The notes under the pieces: model-generated
The model's input: only the letters and a program-made list of their open reading frames with translations
What the model was told of the DNA's origin: nothing
Databases searched by the model: none
Assembly: GCF_034347405.1 (NCBI RefSeq)
Contig: NZ_CP133778.1
Span: 1,860,001-1,924,000, forward strand
Source of the DNA: Pseudomonas sp. CCC3.1
GTDB lineage: Bacteria; Pseudomonadota; Gammaproteobacteria; Pseudomonadales; Pseudomonadaceae
Reading direction: 5' to 3'
DNA: 64,000 bases
Translations under genes and position numbers: made by a program
Shown: positions 16,864 to 25,718 of the stretch, piece after piece
Layout of the letters: each line of letters starts with the position of its first letter
How positions within the stretch are numbered: position 1 is the first letter of the stretch

Positions 16864-18058
16864 TTTCTGGCTCGCAGCAGGCTTGCTGCTACTGATCGCC
16901 CTCAGCTTTTTGCTGATTCCGGTAGTGCGCGGTCGTCGTGCCCAGCGCGAAGAAGACCGCACCGCCTTGAACGTGGCGCTGTACCAAGAACGCGTGGCCC
17001 AATTGCAGGCCCAGCGTGAAGACGGCGTATTGACCGCTGAGCAACTGGAGGCAGGACGCGCTGAAGCCGCCCGTGAACTGCTGGCGGACACCGAAGGCGT
17101 GGCGCCGTCACGAACCTCCAACCTTGGCAAAGCGGTGCCGATTTTGGCTGCGATCCTGGTGCCGGTCCTGGGCCTGGGCCTGTATGTGCACTTTGGTGCG
17201 AGTGACAAGGTTGAGCTGACCCACGAATTCGCGACACCGCCGCACTCGCTCGAAGAGATGATCTCGCGCCTTGAGCGTGCCGCCGCTGCGCAGCCGGACT
17301 CGGCCGAGAGCTGGTACTTTCTGGGTCGCGCCTACATGGCGCAAAACCGCTCTGCCGATGCGGCGAAAGTCTTTGAGCGGGCTGTTGCACTGGCCGGACG
17401 TCAGCCTGAGTTGTTGGGGCAGTGGGCGCAGGCCCAGTACTTTGCCGACAATAAAAAGTGGAGCGACAAGACCCAGGCGTTGACTGATGAAGCCCTGAAA
17501 GCTGACCCCAACGAAGTCACCAGCCTTGGCCTGCTCGGTATCGCGGCATTTGAGGGCAAGCGCTATCAGGAGGCAATCACTTATTGGGACCGACTGTTGC
17601 AGCAATTGCCCGCAGGCGATCCGTCTCGCGACGCCTTGCAAGGCGGCATTGAGCGCGCCCGTGAACAGTTGCTCGCCAGCGGCGGCAAGGTTGAAGCCGC
17701 GCCTGCGGCTAGAGCCGAGACGTCGATCAAAGTCAGCGTGGATGTGGCTGACGCGGTCAAAGCCAGCGTATTACCGGGTGACAGCGTCTTCATCTTTGCC
17801 CGTGCGATGTCTGGCCCACCCGCGCCGCTGGCGGTCAAGCGCGTCACTGTGGCCGACCTGCCCATCACTGTGGAGCTGGGCGATGCCGACGCAATGATGC
17901 CGCAATTGAAACTGTCTAACTTTCCCGAAGTCCAACTGGTTGCGCGCATCTCCCGTGCTGGCCAACCGACAGCTGGTGAATGGGTAGGGCGCAGCAAACC
18001 GTTGGCCAACAGCACCCAAACGCTGCAACAGCTGACCATCGACAGCCCGGATAAATAA
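16856..18058 (+). CDS. ccmI: CcmI, TPR apocytochrome c chaperone
   Basis: 400 aa from the ATG at 16856, which overlaps ccmH by eight bases. Two N-terminal membrane helices (about 4-22 and 95-113) frame a charged cytoplasmic loop. A periplasmic TPR domain (ESWYFLGRAYMAQNRSADAA; SLGLLGIAAFEGKRYQEA) follows, then a beta-rich C-terminal domain from about 285. It binds apocytochrome C-termini and feeds them to CcmFH. Last gene of the operon, followed by a REP pair. Confidence 0.94.
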   Translation: MIDFWLAAGLLLLIALSFLLIPVVRGRRAQREEDRTALNVALYQERVAQLQAQREDGVLTAEQLEAGRAEAARELLADTEGVAPSRTSNLGKAVPILAAILVPVLGLGLYVHFGASDKVELTHEFATPPHSLEEMISRLERAAAAQPDSAESWYFLGRAYMAQNRSADAAKVFERAVALAGRQPELLGQWAQAQYFADNKKWSDKTQALTDEALKADPNEVTSLGLLGIAAFEGKRYQEAITYWDRLLQQLPAGDPSRDALQGGIERAREQLLASGGKVEAAPAARAETSIKVSVDVADAVKASVLPGDSVFIFARAMSGPPAPLAVKRVTVADLPITVELGDADAMMPQLKLSNFPEVQLVARISRAGQPTAGEWVGRSKPLANSTQTLQQLTIDSPDK

Positions 18059-18077
18059 ATTCATCACGGGCTTGATT

Positions 18078-18166
18078 CTGTGGGAGCGGGCTTGCCCGCG
18101 ATGGGATCGACAAGGTGTTACAGGTACACCGCGTCGCTTGCATCGCGGGCGAGCCCGCTCCCACAG
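18078..18166. repeat. REP pair (REPIN) after ccmI
   Basis: Left arm CTGTGGGAGCGGGCTTGCCC, right arm GCGGGCGAGCCCGCTCCCAC, with about 45 bp between them. It lies between ccmI and the lipoprotein gene, where it could stabilise or end the ccm transcript. Confidence 0.88.
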
Positions 18167-18194
18167 GTCCTTACGACTTACATGAGAACCCGTT

Positions 18195-18590
18195 ATGGCC
18201 GCACTTGCTCGTATCACCCTGCTTAGTCTGGCCGTCGGCCTGAGTGCTTGCGCGGTTCATCAGCCTTACGAATCCACCACGCCCTCAGCACCCAGCCCGA
18301 TCCCGGCGCCTCAGCCTTCTGGCAAGCCGCTACCGGACATGCCCATCCCGCAACCGCCAAAACCGTTGCCGCGCACCTCGGCCACCTTCGCGCCGCCGCC
18401 CGGTGGCCCGAGCCACTGGGATGCGCGCCTGGGGGTGTATGTGCTGGATGACCAGAACAACATTTTCTATCGCCAGCGCACCTACTACCGCTGGGACAAC
18501 GGCTGGAGCCGCTCGATCAGTCCGCGCGGGCCGTGGGAAGACACCGACATCAGCGGCGTGCCGCCGGGCTTGAGTCGGCAGTTCAAGTAG
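18195..18590 (+). CDS. Proline-rich lipoprotein of unknown function
   Basis: 131 aa with a lipoprotein signal: hydrophobic start then LSAC, cleaved before Cys about residue 20. A Pro/Ser-rich linker (about 28-75) is followed by a conserved-looking C-terminal module (HWDARLGVYVLDDQNNIFY, YYRWDNGWSRS, GVPPGL). I recognise the general type from pseudomonads, but not a function. It most likely sits at the outer membrane, since Ala follows the Cys rather than Asp. A REP pair precedes it and a repeat follows it. Confidence 0.8.
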   Translation: MAALARITLLSLAVGLSACAVHQPYESTTPSAPSPIPAPQPSGKPLPDMPIPQPPKPLPRTSATFAPPPGGPSHWDARLGVYVLDDQNNIFYRQRTYYRWDNGWSRSISPRGPWEDTDISGVPPGLSRQFK

Positions 18591-18621
18591 CGCCAAGCGC
18601 CGATACGGGTGCACCGTCTTG

Positions 18622-18667
18622 CGATCTTTTAAAAGATCAAAAGATCGCGAGACAAGCTCGTTCCTAC
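18622..18667. repeat. Degenerate copy of the GATCTTTTAAAAGATC palindrome family
   Basis: GCGATCTTTTAAAAGATC followed by AAAGATCGCGAGACAAGCTC and TTCCTACA: right arm present, left arm truncated. Confidence 0.75.
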
Positions 18668-18711
18668 AGAGGAATATCCCGGCTCTAATTGACCGCGATC
18701 GGGAGCCTGGC

Positions 18712-19554
18712 ATGAGCCAATTTGAATTCAAGCAAGTCGACGTTTTCAGCACCGTTGCCCTTAAAGGCAACCCGGTGGCTGTGGTGTTGGATGCCGACAG
18801 TTTGACCGATGAGCAAATGGCCGACTTTGCGCGTTGGACCAACCTCAGTGAAACCACCTTTGTACTCAAACCGCAAAACCCCGAGGCGGATTACCGTCTG
18901 CGCATTTTTACCACGCTCAGAGAGCTCCCCTTTGCCGGGCACCCGACGCTGGGCAGTTGCCATGCCTGGCTGCAAGCCGGTGGCAAGCCGCGTGGTGAAG
19001 CGATCATTCAAGAGTGCGGCGTAGGCCTGATCACCCTTCGCCGCAACGGCGAGCAACTGGCTTTTACTGCGCCGCCGCTGCTGCGCTCCGGGGCTGTTGA
19101 GGACGCGTTGTTGCAGCGCGTATGCGCAGGTTTACGAATTGAGCGGCAAGACGTCCTGCAAGCGCGCTGGGTCGACAACGGCCCGGGTTGGGTGGCAGTG
19201 CTGCTGCGTGATCGTGAGCAGGTACTGGCGTTAAACCCCGACTACTCCCAGCTACAGGGCCTGGCCTTGGGCGTCGTTGCGCCTTGGACGCCCGAGCGTG
19301 ATGGCCAAGAGGCGCAGTTTGAGGTGCGTGCGTTTGTGGCGGGCGACGGCATGTCTGAAGACCCGGTCACTGGCAGTCTGAACGCGGGGTTGGCGCAGTG
19401 GTTGATCGCCGACGGGCTGGCCCCGGCGCGCTATGTCGTCAGCCAAGGCACTGCCATGGGCCGTGCCGGGCGGGTTTTTATTGAGCAGATCGGCCAGGAT
19501 ATTTGGGTGGGTGGCGCCGCGGTGACCTGCATTTCGGGGTCTTTGAGCCTTTGA
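18712..19554 (+). CDS. PhzF-family isomerase/epimerase
   Basis: 280 aa from the ATG at 18712. PhzF-fold proteins have two alpha/beta halves: VDVFSTVALKGNPVAVV and the active-site Glu in NLSETTFVL (about residue 45), then LPFAGHPTLGSCHAW; the second half has SEDPVTGSLNAGLAQWL and GQDIWVGGAAV. The reaction is usually a proton transfer or isomerisation on an unknown substrate. Not part of a phenazine cluster. It converges with topB; a small hairpin covers both ends. Confidence 0.88.
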   Translation: MSQFEFKQVDVFSTVALKGNPVAVVLDADSLTDEQMADFARWTNLSETTFVLKPQNPEADYRLRIFTTLRELPFAGHPTLGSCHAWLQAGGKPRGEAIIQECGVGLITLRRNGEQLAFTAPPLLRSGAVEDALLQRVCAGLRIERQDVLQARWVDNGPGWVAVLLRDREQVLALNPDYSQLQGLALGVVAPWTPERDGQEAQFEVRAFVAGDGMSEDPVTGSLNAGLAQWLIADGLAPARYVVSQGTAMGRAGRVFIEQIGQDIWVGGAAVTCISGSLSL

Positions 19555-19559
19555 TCGAC

Positions 19560-19581
19560 GCCTGATTACTCAGGCACTTTT
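19560..19581. terminator. Hairpin at the phzF-like/topB convergence
   Basis: GCCTGA-TTAC-TCAGGC followed by ACTTTT. It overlaps the topB stop codon, so the same bases may end phzF transcription and close topB. Confidence 0.6.
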
Positions 19582-21507
19582 AGCCTTGGTCACACGCTTG
19601 GCCTTGGGCTTGCCCGCGGGGCTTTTGCGTTTTTTCTTCCAGGCGGGTGCCACACCCGCCGGGCTGGCCGGGCCGCTGATGGTCAGGCGCAGGCCGCTGC
19701 AGCGCTCGATGTGTTTGCTCATCCAGGCGGCTTGTTTGGCGACGAAGATGTCGAGGCTCATTTCGCCGCTTTGCACCATGTCCAGCGCTTGTTCCCAGAT
19801 AGCGGTGGTGCCTGGGTCGGCGATGGCGCGGGGCACGGCGTCGATCAGGCTGAAAGCCGGTGCTGTGGCCGCCAGTGCCTTGCCGTTTTTGCTGAGATAA
19901 CCGCGATCAAGCAAACCCTGAATAATCCCCGCGCGCGTGGCTTCGGTGCCAATGCCGGTGGTGTCTTTGAGTTTTTGTTTGAGCAGCGGGTCTTGGACCA
20001 GTTTGGCGACGTTTTTCATCGCTTTGATCAGGTCGCCTTCGGTAAAGGGTTTGGGCGGTTGGGTCCACAGGTCTTTGAGGTGGACGTTGGCAATCGCGCA
20101 GTCGAGCCCTTCACGCAGTATCGGCAAGGGTTGTGGCGCCGGGGCTTCGCGGCCTTTGGCCGGGGCCAGGGCTTCGGGCAGGGCGCGTTTCCAGCCCGGC
20201 TGGACGATTTGTTTGCCGACGGCGCGCACGTGCTGGCCAGCGCAATCGAAGTCGGCCTGGGTGCGGTCGTATTCGTGGTTGGGCAGAAACTGCGCCAGGT
20301 AACGGGCACGAATCAAGGTGTAAACAGCGCGGTGTTTGCCGCTCAGGCGTTCGAGGTTTTTTGCGGCGGCGGTGGGGATGATGCCGTGGTGAGCGCTGAC
20401 TTTGGCGTCGTTCCATGCCCGCGAGCGGCGTTGCGGGTCGAGATGTTCGGCCAACGGCGCAAGGCTTGGGTCGGCCTGGCGCAAGGCCGCCAGAATGGAG
20501 GCCGCTTCGGCGTGCTGGCTTTGTGGCAGGTAGCCGCAATCGCTGCGCGGATAGGTCACGACTTTATAGGTTTCGTACAGTGCTTGGGCGACGTCGAGGG
20601 TTTCTTGCGCGCCGAGGCCGAGCTTTTTTGAACACACTTCTTGCAGGGTGCCGAGGTCGAATGGCAATGGCGCGACTTCGCGCATGCGCTCGGTGCGCAG
20701 TGTGCTGACCCTGGCATGGCTGGCGTTGTTGATCGCCGTGGCGGCCTGTTGTGCATGGGCCTGATTGAGGCAGCGGTCCTGATCGTCGCAGGTGTCGGGG
20801 TCGGCCCGCCATTGCGCGGTGAACAACTGGTTGTCGTGGTTGAGCTGCACGTCAATTGCCCAATACGCCACCGGCACAAAGTCGCTGATGCTGCGATCGC
20901 GGTCGACCACGAGACGCAGGGTCGGCGTTTGCACTCGGCCAACGGGCAACACGCCTTGATAGCCTGATTGGCGCCCAAGCAAGGTAAACAGGCGACTCAT
21001 GTTCATGCCAATCAGCCAGTCGGCCCGCGAGCGCCCCAGGGCGGAGTGGTAGAGGTTGAAGGTTTCTGCACCAGGCTTGAGAGCGCCCAGGGCCTTGCGA
21101 ATCGACGCGTCGTCCAGGGCTGACAGCCACAGGCGCTGGATGGGCCCGCGATAGCGGCAGTGTTCGACCAGTTCGCGGGCGATCATTTCACCTTCGCGGT
21201 CGGCGTCGGTCGCGATGACCAGTTCACTGGCTTCGCCGAGCAGTCGCTTGACCGCTTTGAACTGGCTGGCGGTTTTGGGTTTGACCCGCATCTTCCATTT
21301 GTCAGGGACGATCGGCAGGTCGGCCAGCACCCAACGCTTGTAGCGTTCGTCGTAGGCGTCTGGCGGGGCGGTTTCGAGCAGGTGGCCGATGCACCACGTC
21401 ACCGTGGCAGCAGGCCCCACCCAGCAGCCATCACCGCGTCGGCTGGCACCGAGCACGGCTGCAATATCTTTGGCCTGGGAGGGTTTTTCACACAGAAACA
21501 GCCGCAT
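19570..21507 (-). CDS. topB: DNA topoisomerase III
   Basis: 645-aa type IA topoisomerase that resolves catenanes and recombination intermediates. I chose the ATG at 21507 (MRLFLCEKPSQAKDIA), the family's normal start; two ATGs lie upstream. The Toprim domain includes CEKPSQA and ATDADREGEMIARE. The active-site Tyr is in VTYPRSDC (about residue 325). Conserved HHGIIPT and GIGTEATRA blocks follow. The C-terminus is a basic, Lys/Pro-rich tail rather than zinc fingers. Confidence 0.95.
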   Translation of the reverse strand: MRLFLCEKPSQAKDIAAVLGASRRGDGCWVGPAATVTWCIGHLLETAPPDAYDERYKRWVLADLPIVPDKWKMRVKPKTASQFKAVKRLLGEASELVIATDADREGEMIARELVEHCRYRGPIQRLWLSALDDASIRKALGALKPGAETFNLYHSALGRSRADWLIGMNMSRLFTLLGRQSGYQGVLPVGRVQTPTLRLVVDRDRSISDFVPVAYWAIDVQLNHDNQLFTAQWRADPDTCDDQDRCLNQAHAQQAATAINNASHARVSTLRTERMREVAPLPFDLGTLQEVCSKKLGLGAQETLDVAQALYETYKVVTYPRSDCGYLPQSQHAEAASILAALRQADPSLAPLAEHLDPQRRSRAWNDAKVSAHHGIIPTAAAKNLERLSGKHRAVYTLIRARYLAQFLPNHEYDRTQADFDCAGQHVRAVGKQIVQPGWKRALPEALAPAKGREAPAPQPLPILREGLDCAIANVHLKDLWTQPPKPFTEGDLIKAMKNVAKLVQDPLLKQKLKDTTGIGTEATRAGIIQGLLDRGYLSKNGKALAATAPAFSLIDAVPRAIADPGTTAIWEQALDMVQSGEMSLDIFVAKQAAWMSKHIERCSGLRLTISGPASPAGVAPAWKKKRKSPAGKPKAKRVTKAKSA

Positions 21508-21612
21508 AGCTTCACTCATTCGTGCTTCGCAGAAGAGGTGCAGCATGGGCAGTCATTGGCTGGAGAGCAAGTTTTTTTACTGTGTTTTTGTACAGGTCGT
21601 GCATGCAGGGAT

Positions 21613-21711
21613 TGTAGCCGCTGCCGAAGGCTGCGATGGGTTGCGTAGCGACCCTCAGAAAGAGAAGGTCCTGCGGCCCTTATCGCAGCCTCGTTCCTCG
21701 GCAGCGGCTAC
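21613..21711. repeat. Long inverted repeat, GTAGCCGCTGCCGAAGGCTGC family
   Basis: Left arm TGTAGCCGCTGCCGAAGGCT(GCGA) and right arm TCGCAGCC...GGCAGCGGCTACA enclose about 45 bp. The right arm has an extra insert (TCGTTCCTC) relative to the left. It lies between topB and the sulfate-binding protein gene. Related copies occur at 5224, 24596, 44930 and 57417. Confidence 0.85.
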
Positions 21712-21721
21712 ACATGCAACA

Positions 21722-22717
21722 TTACTGGTTGTAGATCTGGTCGAATACACCGCCATCGTTGAAGTACTTTTTCTGCACGTCGCGCCAGTCACCGAAGGTT
21801 TTTTCAACCGACAGGAAGTCGACTTTCGGGAAGCGGTCGTTGTACTTGGCCAATACCGCCTTGTCGCGTGGGCGCAGGTAGTTGTTGGCGGCAATTTCCT
21901 GGCCTTCTGGCGACCACAGGTATTTCAGGTATTCATCGGCTGCCGCACGGGTGCCTTTTTTGTCGACCACTTTGTCAACCACGCTGACCGGCGGCTCGGC
22001 TTCAGCCGATACGCTTGGGTAGATCACTTCGAATTGGTCACGGCCGAATTCGCGGGCGATCATTTCAGCTTCGTTTTCGAAGGTCACCAGCACGTCGCCG
22101 ATCTGGTTGGTCATGAAGGTGGTGGTGGCGGCACGGCCGCCGGTGTCCAGTACGGGGGCTTGTTTGAAGAGCTTGCCGACAAAGTCTTTGGCCTTGGTTT
22201 CGTCGCCGCCATTTTTCAGCACATAACCCCAGGCCGAGAGGAAGGTGTAGCGGCCGTTACCCGAGGTTTTCGGGTTGGGCACGATCACTTGCACGCCGTC
22301 CTTGAGCAGATCTGGCCAGTCGTTCAGGGCTTTCGGATTGCCTTTACGGACAATAAACACGGTGGCTGAGGTGAACGGTGCACTGTTGTTTGGCAGGCGG
22401 GTCACCCAGTTCTCTGGTACCAGTTGGCCGTTATCGGCCAAGGCGTTGATGTCGGTGGCCATGTTCATGGTGATCACATCAGCCTTGAGGCCATCGATCA
22501 CCGAACGCGCTTGTTTGCTGGAGCCGCCAAACGACATCTGTACGTTGATTTTGTCATTGTGTTCGGCTTGCCAGTGTTTCTGGAAAGCAGCGTTGTAGTC
22601 TTTATAGAAGTCGCGCATAACGTCGTAGGACACGTTCAGCAACGTGGTGTCCGCGTGCGCGAAGCTGCTGAGGACAAGGCCGGCGGCCAATACGGAGGCG
22701 CTAAAGAGTTTTTTCAC
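21722..22717 (-). CDS. sbp: Sulfate/thiosulfate ABC transporter periplasmic binding protein
   Basis: 331 aa with a signal peptide cleaved after AHA (about residue 22). The mature start DTTLLNVSYDVMRDFY and the blocks FGGSSKQARSV, NPKTSGNGRYTFL and GGRAATTTF are typical of Sbp/CysP. It captures sulfate for a CysTWA transporter, but no cysT, cysW or cysA gene lies next to it, so it serves a transporter encoded elsewhere. Whether it is Sbp or CysP cannot be told from sequence alone. Confidence 0.9.
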   Translation of the reverse strand: MKKLFSASVLAAGLVLSSFAHADTTLLNVSYDVMRDFYKDYNAAFQKHWQAEHNDKINVQMSFGGSSKQARSVIDGLKADVITMNMATDINALADNGQLVPENWVTRLPNNSAPFTSATVFIVRKGNPKALNDWPDLLKDGVQVIVPNPKTSGNGRYTFLSAWGYVLKNGGDETKAKDFVGKLFKQAPVLDTGGRAATTTFMTNQIGDVLVTFENEAEMIAREFGRDQFEVIYPSVSAEAEPPVSVVDKVVDKKGTRAAADEYLKYLWSPEGQEIAANNYLRPRDKAVLAKYNDRFPKVDFLSVEKTFGDWRDVQKKYFNDGGVFDQIYNQ

Positions 22718-22810
22718 TGCGTATTCCTTGTTATAGGGAGCAATAGGGGCAATTTGCCACCGACTATAGCGGGTGGCGCATAGTCCTTAAAAGATTAAAA
22801 AGCACTTTGG

Positions 22811-23632
22811 TTATACGTTTTTGGTAAATAGTGCATTGCCGCAGCGCGAGCAAAAAGACGCCGAGGGTTCGTGCTGGTCTTTCTTGCAGGTCGGGCAGTC
22901 GTGCTTGAGTTTCTCACCGCGCATGGCATTGGCCAGTTCGGCGGTAAAAATCCCGGTGGGCACGGCGATGATCGAATAGCCGGTGATCATCACCATGGCC
23001 GAGAGGATTTGCCCGGGGATTGTTTTCGGCACGATGTCGCCATAACCCACTGTGGTCAGCGTGACGATGGCCCAATAGATGCTGACCGGGATGCTGGTAA
23101 AGCCGTTTTCCGGGCCTTCGACCACGTACATCAAGGTGCCGAACACAGTCACCAAGGTGGAGACACCGACTAAAAATACGATGATTTTCTGTTTGCTGCC
23201 GCGCAAGGCCGAGAGCAGGTAGTTGGCCTGGCTCAGGTACGGCACCAGTTTGAGAATCCGGAAAATGCGCAGCATGCGGATAATTCGGATGATCAGCAGG
23301 TACTGTGCGTCGCTGTAATAAATGGCCAGAATCCCCGGCACGATGGCCAGCACGTCCACCAGCCCGTAAAAGCTGAAGGCGTAGCGCAGGGGTTTGGGCG
23401 AGCAGTACAGGCGCAGGCCGTATTCGACCGCAAACACAAAGGTGAAGCCCCACTCGATGTACGCCAACAGATCGGCGTAGTTGCGGTGAATACTGTTGAT
23501 GCTGTCCAGTATCACAACCACCAGGCTCGCCATGATGATCAGCAACAGCGTGGTATCAAAGCGGCGTCCGGCTGGCGTGTCGGACTGAAAGACCATCACG
23601 TACAGGCGCTGACGCCAATCCTGATTATTCAT
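22811..23632 (-). CDS. Kv-like voltage-gated potassium channel with zinc-ribbon tail
   Basis: 273 aa with six membrane helices. S4 carries regularly spaced Arg residues (IIRIIRMLRIFRILKL, about 113-129). The pore has the K+ selectivity filter TTVGYGD (193-199). After S6 the cytoplasmic tail ends in a zinc-ribbon: Cys246 and Cys249 (CPTC), then Cys261 and Cys264 (CSRC). Bacterial Kv channels such as KvAP lack this tail, so the tail may sense metal or redox state or aid assembly (inference). The gene stands alone. Confidence 0.9.
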   Translation of the reverse strand: MNNQDWRQRLYVMVFQSDTPAGRRFDTTLLLIIMASLVVVILDSINSIHRNYADLLAYIEWGFTFVFAVEYGLRLYCSPKPLRYAFSFYGLVDVLAIVPGILAIYYSDAQYLLIIRIIRMLRIFRILKLVPYLSQANYLLSALRGSKQKIIVFLVGVSTLVTVFGTLMYVVEGPENGFTSIPVSIYWAIVTLTTVGYGDIVPKTIPGQILSAMVMITGYSIIAVPTGIFTAELANAMRGEKLKHDCPTCKKDQHEPSASFCSRCGNALFTKNV

Positions 23633-23671
23633 GTAGGTTGCTCGAATCCAGAATGTCAGAAGATTCGGGTA

Positions 23672-24580
23672 TTAACGCTCGATGCGCAACCGGCTTTGCT
23701 TGTCATCTGCAACGGGTTGAGGTCTGAACAGCCGTACACCGCTGACGATCAGCCAGCAACCGAGCACAAACGGGGCGGTCAATGGAGGCATCCCTAAAGC
23801 CTTGAAGACCGGCATCAGCAGCAATGTAAGGACGATACCGCTGAGCGGCAGCCAGACGCCACGGCGTTGCTGGCTCAAGGCCAATGCGGCCAGCGCCGGG
23901 TTGTATCCCGCCAGCCCGCTGAGCGCAGCACTGGTGTCGTGCTGGTAGAGGCTGAACAAAAGCCCCGCCAATGAGCCGATAAGCGCCCACACGGCGGCGC
24001 GCCAACTGCTTAGCCACAGGCCGAGCACAATCAGTAACCCGGCGACCGGGTGTTGCAGCAGCATGACCTGGCCGATGCCTTTAAACAGTGCTGTAACCAG
24101 GGTGAAGCTGTTGATTGCGTGTAGCTGTTCGGGCTGCGCGGGCAAGGGGTGCAGGCTGAGCAGCAGCCAGCCCAGGCCCACAAATGGCGCGGTATAGATC
24201 AACAGGCTTTGGGGCTGGGTGGACCGCTTGAGCCATTGATGAACTAGCATGCTGCTGAGCCCGGCGCTGGTGATGATCAGCAACGGCAGCATGGCGGACC
24301 ATGGCAGTTGATGGCTCAGCAGTAGCCCCAGCAACACGCCGTTGTAACTGTAGAGCCCGGCCTGGCGCTCGGTTTTCGCATAGCCGCGTCGTTGCGCGGT
24401 CAGCAAACCGGCGACAGCGCCGAGCAATGCGCCGCCGAGCAGCGTGGGGGCGCTGATCAGAATGGCCAGCAGGCACAAAACGCCGCAGAGCGGATGACGT
24501 TGCAGGAAAATCTGACTGAAACCCGTGCACAGGGCGGTGGCCCAATCGGGGCAGATTGGGCTGAGTGAGGATGAACGCAT
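23672..24580 (-). CDS. Urea transporter (UT family)
   Basis: 302 aa from the ATG at 24580, which has a strong AGGAG site; the frame extends back through a repeat to 24679. About ten helices in two homologous halves, each with the UT signature: LYSYNGVLLGLLL in the first, LSGLAGYNPALAALAL in the second. UT proteins are channel-like pathways for urea. Just upstream are glxR-hyi-gcl. Allantoicase and ureidoglycolate lyase, encoded 13 kb away, both release urea, so a link to purine catabolism is plausible. Confidence 0.88.
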   Translation of the reverse strand: MRSSSLSPICPDWATALCTGFSQIFLQRHPLCGVLCLLAILISAPTLLGGALLGAVAGLLTAQRRGYAKTERQAGLYSYNGVLLGLLLSHQLPWSAMLPLLIITSAGLSSMLVHQWLKRSTQPQSLLIYTAPFVGLGWLLLSLHPLPAQPEQLHAINSFTLVTALFKGIGQVMLLQHPVAGLLIVLGLWLSSWRAAVWALIGSLAGLLFSLYQHDTSAALSGLAGYNPALAALALSQQRRGVWLPLSGIVLTLLLMPVFKALGMPPLTAPFVLGCWLIVSGVRLFRPQPVADDKQSRLRIER

Positions 24581-24595
24581 GGAAACTCCTGACAC

Positions 24596-24697
24596 GTAGT
24601 CGCTGCCAAGGTACGAAGGCTGCAATGCGGGCCGCAGGACCGCCGTCAGGGGCCGCTTCGCTGCCCATCGCAGCCTCATTCTTCGTCAGCGACTACA
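24596..24697. repeat. Long inverted repeat, GTAGTCGCTG family
   Basis: Left arm GTAGTCGCTGCCAAGGTACG(AAGGCTGCA) and right arm GCAGCCTCATTCTTCGTCAG(CGACTACA) with a GC-rich centre. It separates the urea transporter gene from glxR and may attenuate transcription between them. Confidence 0.85.
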
Positions 24698-24715
24698 CCA
24701 TGTTGCGAGGAGAGG

Positions 24716-25606
24716 TTATTGGTCGCGGATAGAGAAGTTGGCCATGTGTTCCAGGCCTTTGATCAGCGCCGAGTGGTCCCAGTTGCTGCCGCCGATGGCG
24801 GCGCAGGTGCTGAACACTTGTTGGGCGTTGGCGGTGTTGGGCAGGTTGATCCCCAGTTCACGGGCGCCCGCCAGTGCCAGGTTGAGGTCTTTCTGGTGCA
24901 GGCTGATACGGAAGCCTGGGTCGAAGGTGCCTTTGATCATGCGCTCGCCATGCACTTCGAGAATCTTCGACGAAGCGAAGCCGCCCATCAGTGCTTCACG
25001 CACTTTGGCGGGGTCGGCGCCGTTTTTAGCGGCAAACACCAGGGCTTCGGCAACGGCCTGAATGTTCAGCGCAACGATGATCTGGTTGGCCACTTTGGCG
25101 GTTTGACCATCGCCATTGCCGCCCACCAGGGTGATGTTTTTACCCATGCTTTGCAGCAGGGGCAGGGCGCGGGCGAAGGTTTTTTCGTCGCCGCCGACCA
25201 TGATGCTTAAGGTGCCGGCCTTGGCCCCGACTTCGCCGCCAGAGACTGGAGCGTCGAGGTATTGCGCGCCCTTGGCGTTGATCTTTTCAGCGAAGGCCTT
25301 GGTCGCGGTCGGGGAGATCGAACTCATGTCGATCACCACTTTGTTCGGGCTCAGGCCCGCTGCGATGCCGTCTTCGCGAAACAGCACGTCATCGACCTGT
25401 GGGGTGTCGGGCACCATGACGATGATGAATTCGGCTTCCTGGGCGACTTCTTTCGGGCTGGCCAGCGCGATGGCACCTGCGGCCACCAGATCGGCCGGAG
25501 CTGCGCCGTGGTGGGTGGACAGGAACAGGCTGTGCCCGGCTTTTTGCAAGTTGCTGGCCATAGGCGAACCCATGATTCCGGTGCCGATAAATCCGATTTT
25601 AGCCAT
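24716..25606 (-). CDS. glxR: Tartronate semialdehyde reductase (2-hydroxy-3-oxopropionate reductase)
   Basis: 296-aa beta-hydroxyacid dehydrogenase that reduces tartronate semialdehyde to glycerate. The Rossmann motif is GFIGTGIMGSPMA (5-17), the substrate loop DAPVSGGEVGAKAGTL, and the catalytic Lys in GQTAKVANQ (about residue 171). It follows hyi and gcl in the same direction, the full path glyoxylate to glycerate. The next genes often found here, ttuD (hydroxypyruvate reductase) and a pyruvate kinase gene, are absent. Confidence 0.94.
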   Translation of the reverse strand: MAKIGFIGTGIMGSPMASNLQKAGHSLFLSTHHGAAPADLVAAGAIALASPKEVAQEAEFIIVMVPDTPQVDDVLFREDGIAAGLSPNKVVIDMSSISPTATKAFAEKINAKGAQYLDAPVSGGEVGAKAGTLSIMVGGDEKTFARALPLLQSMGKNITLVGGNGDGQTAKVANQIIVALNIQAVAEALVFAAKNGADPAKVREALMGGFASSKILEVHGERMIKGTFDPGFRISLHQKDLNLALAGARELGINLPNTANAQQVFSTCAAIGGSNWDHSALIKGLEHMANFSIRDQ

Positions 25607-25640
25607 GACAAATCCTCTTGTTTTTATTTAATAGTCAGCC

Positions 25641-25710
25641 TCTGTAGGAGCGAGCTTGCCTCGCGATCTTTTGATCTTTTAAAAGATCGCGAGGCAAGCT
25701 CGCTCCTACA
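25641..25710. repeat. Complete copy of the TGTAGGAGCGAGCTTGCCTC palindrome
   Basis: TGTAGGAGCGAGCTTGCCTC then GCGATC, a GATCTTTTAAAAGATC centre, and the matching right arm ending CTCGCTCCTACA. Nearly perfect inverted repeat between glxR and hyi. Confidence 0.9.
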
Positions 25711-25718
25711 GAAAATCC

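Noticed and set aside
18712..19554. PhzF-like gene considered as part of a phenazine cluster
   Set aside because: No other phz gene is near; PhzF-fold proteins are common housekeeping isomerases.
19711..20631. 306-codon open frame opposite topB
   Set aside because: Gly/Val/Phe-rich shadow; topB motifs are complete.
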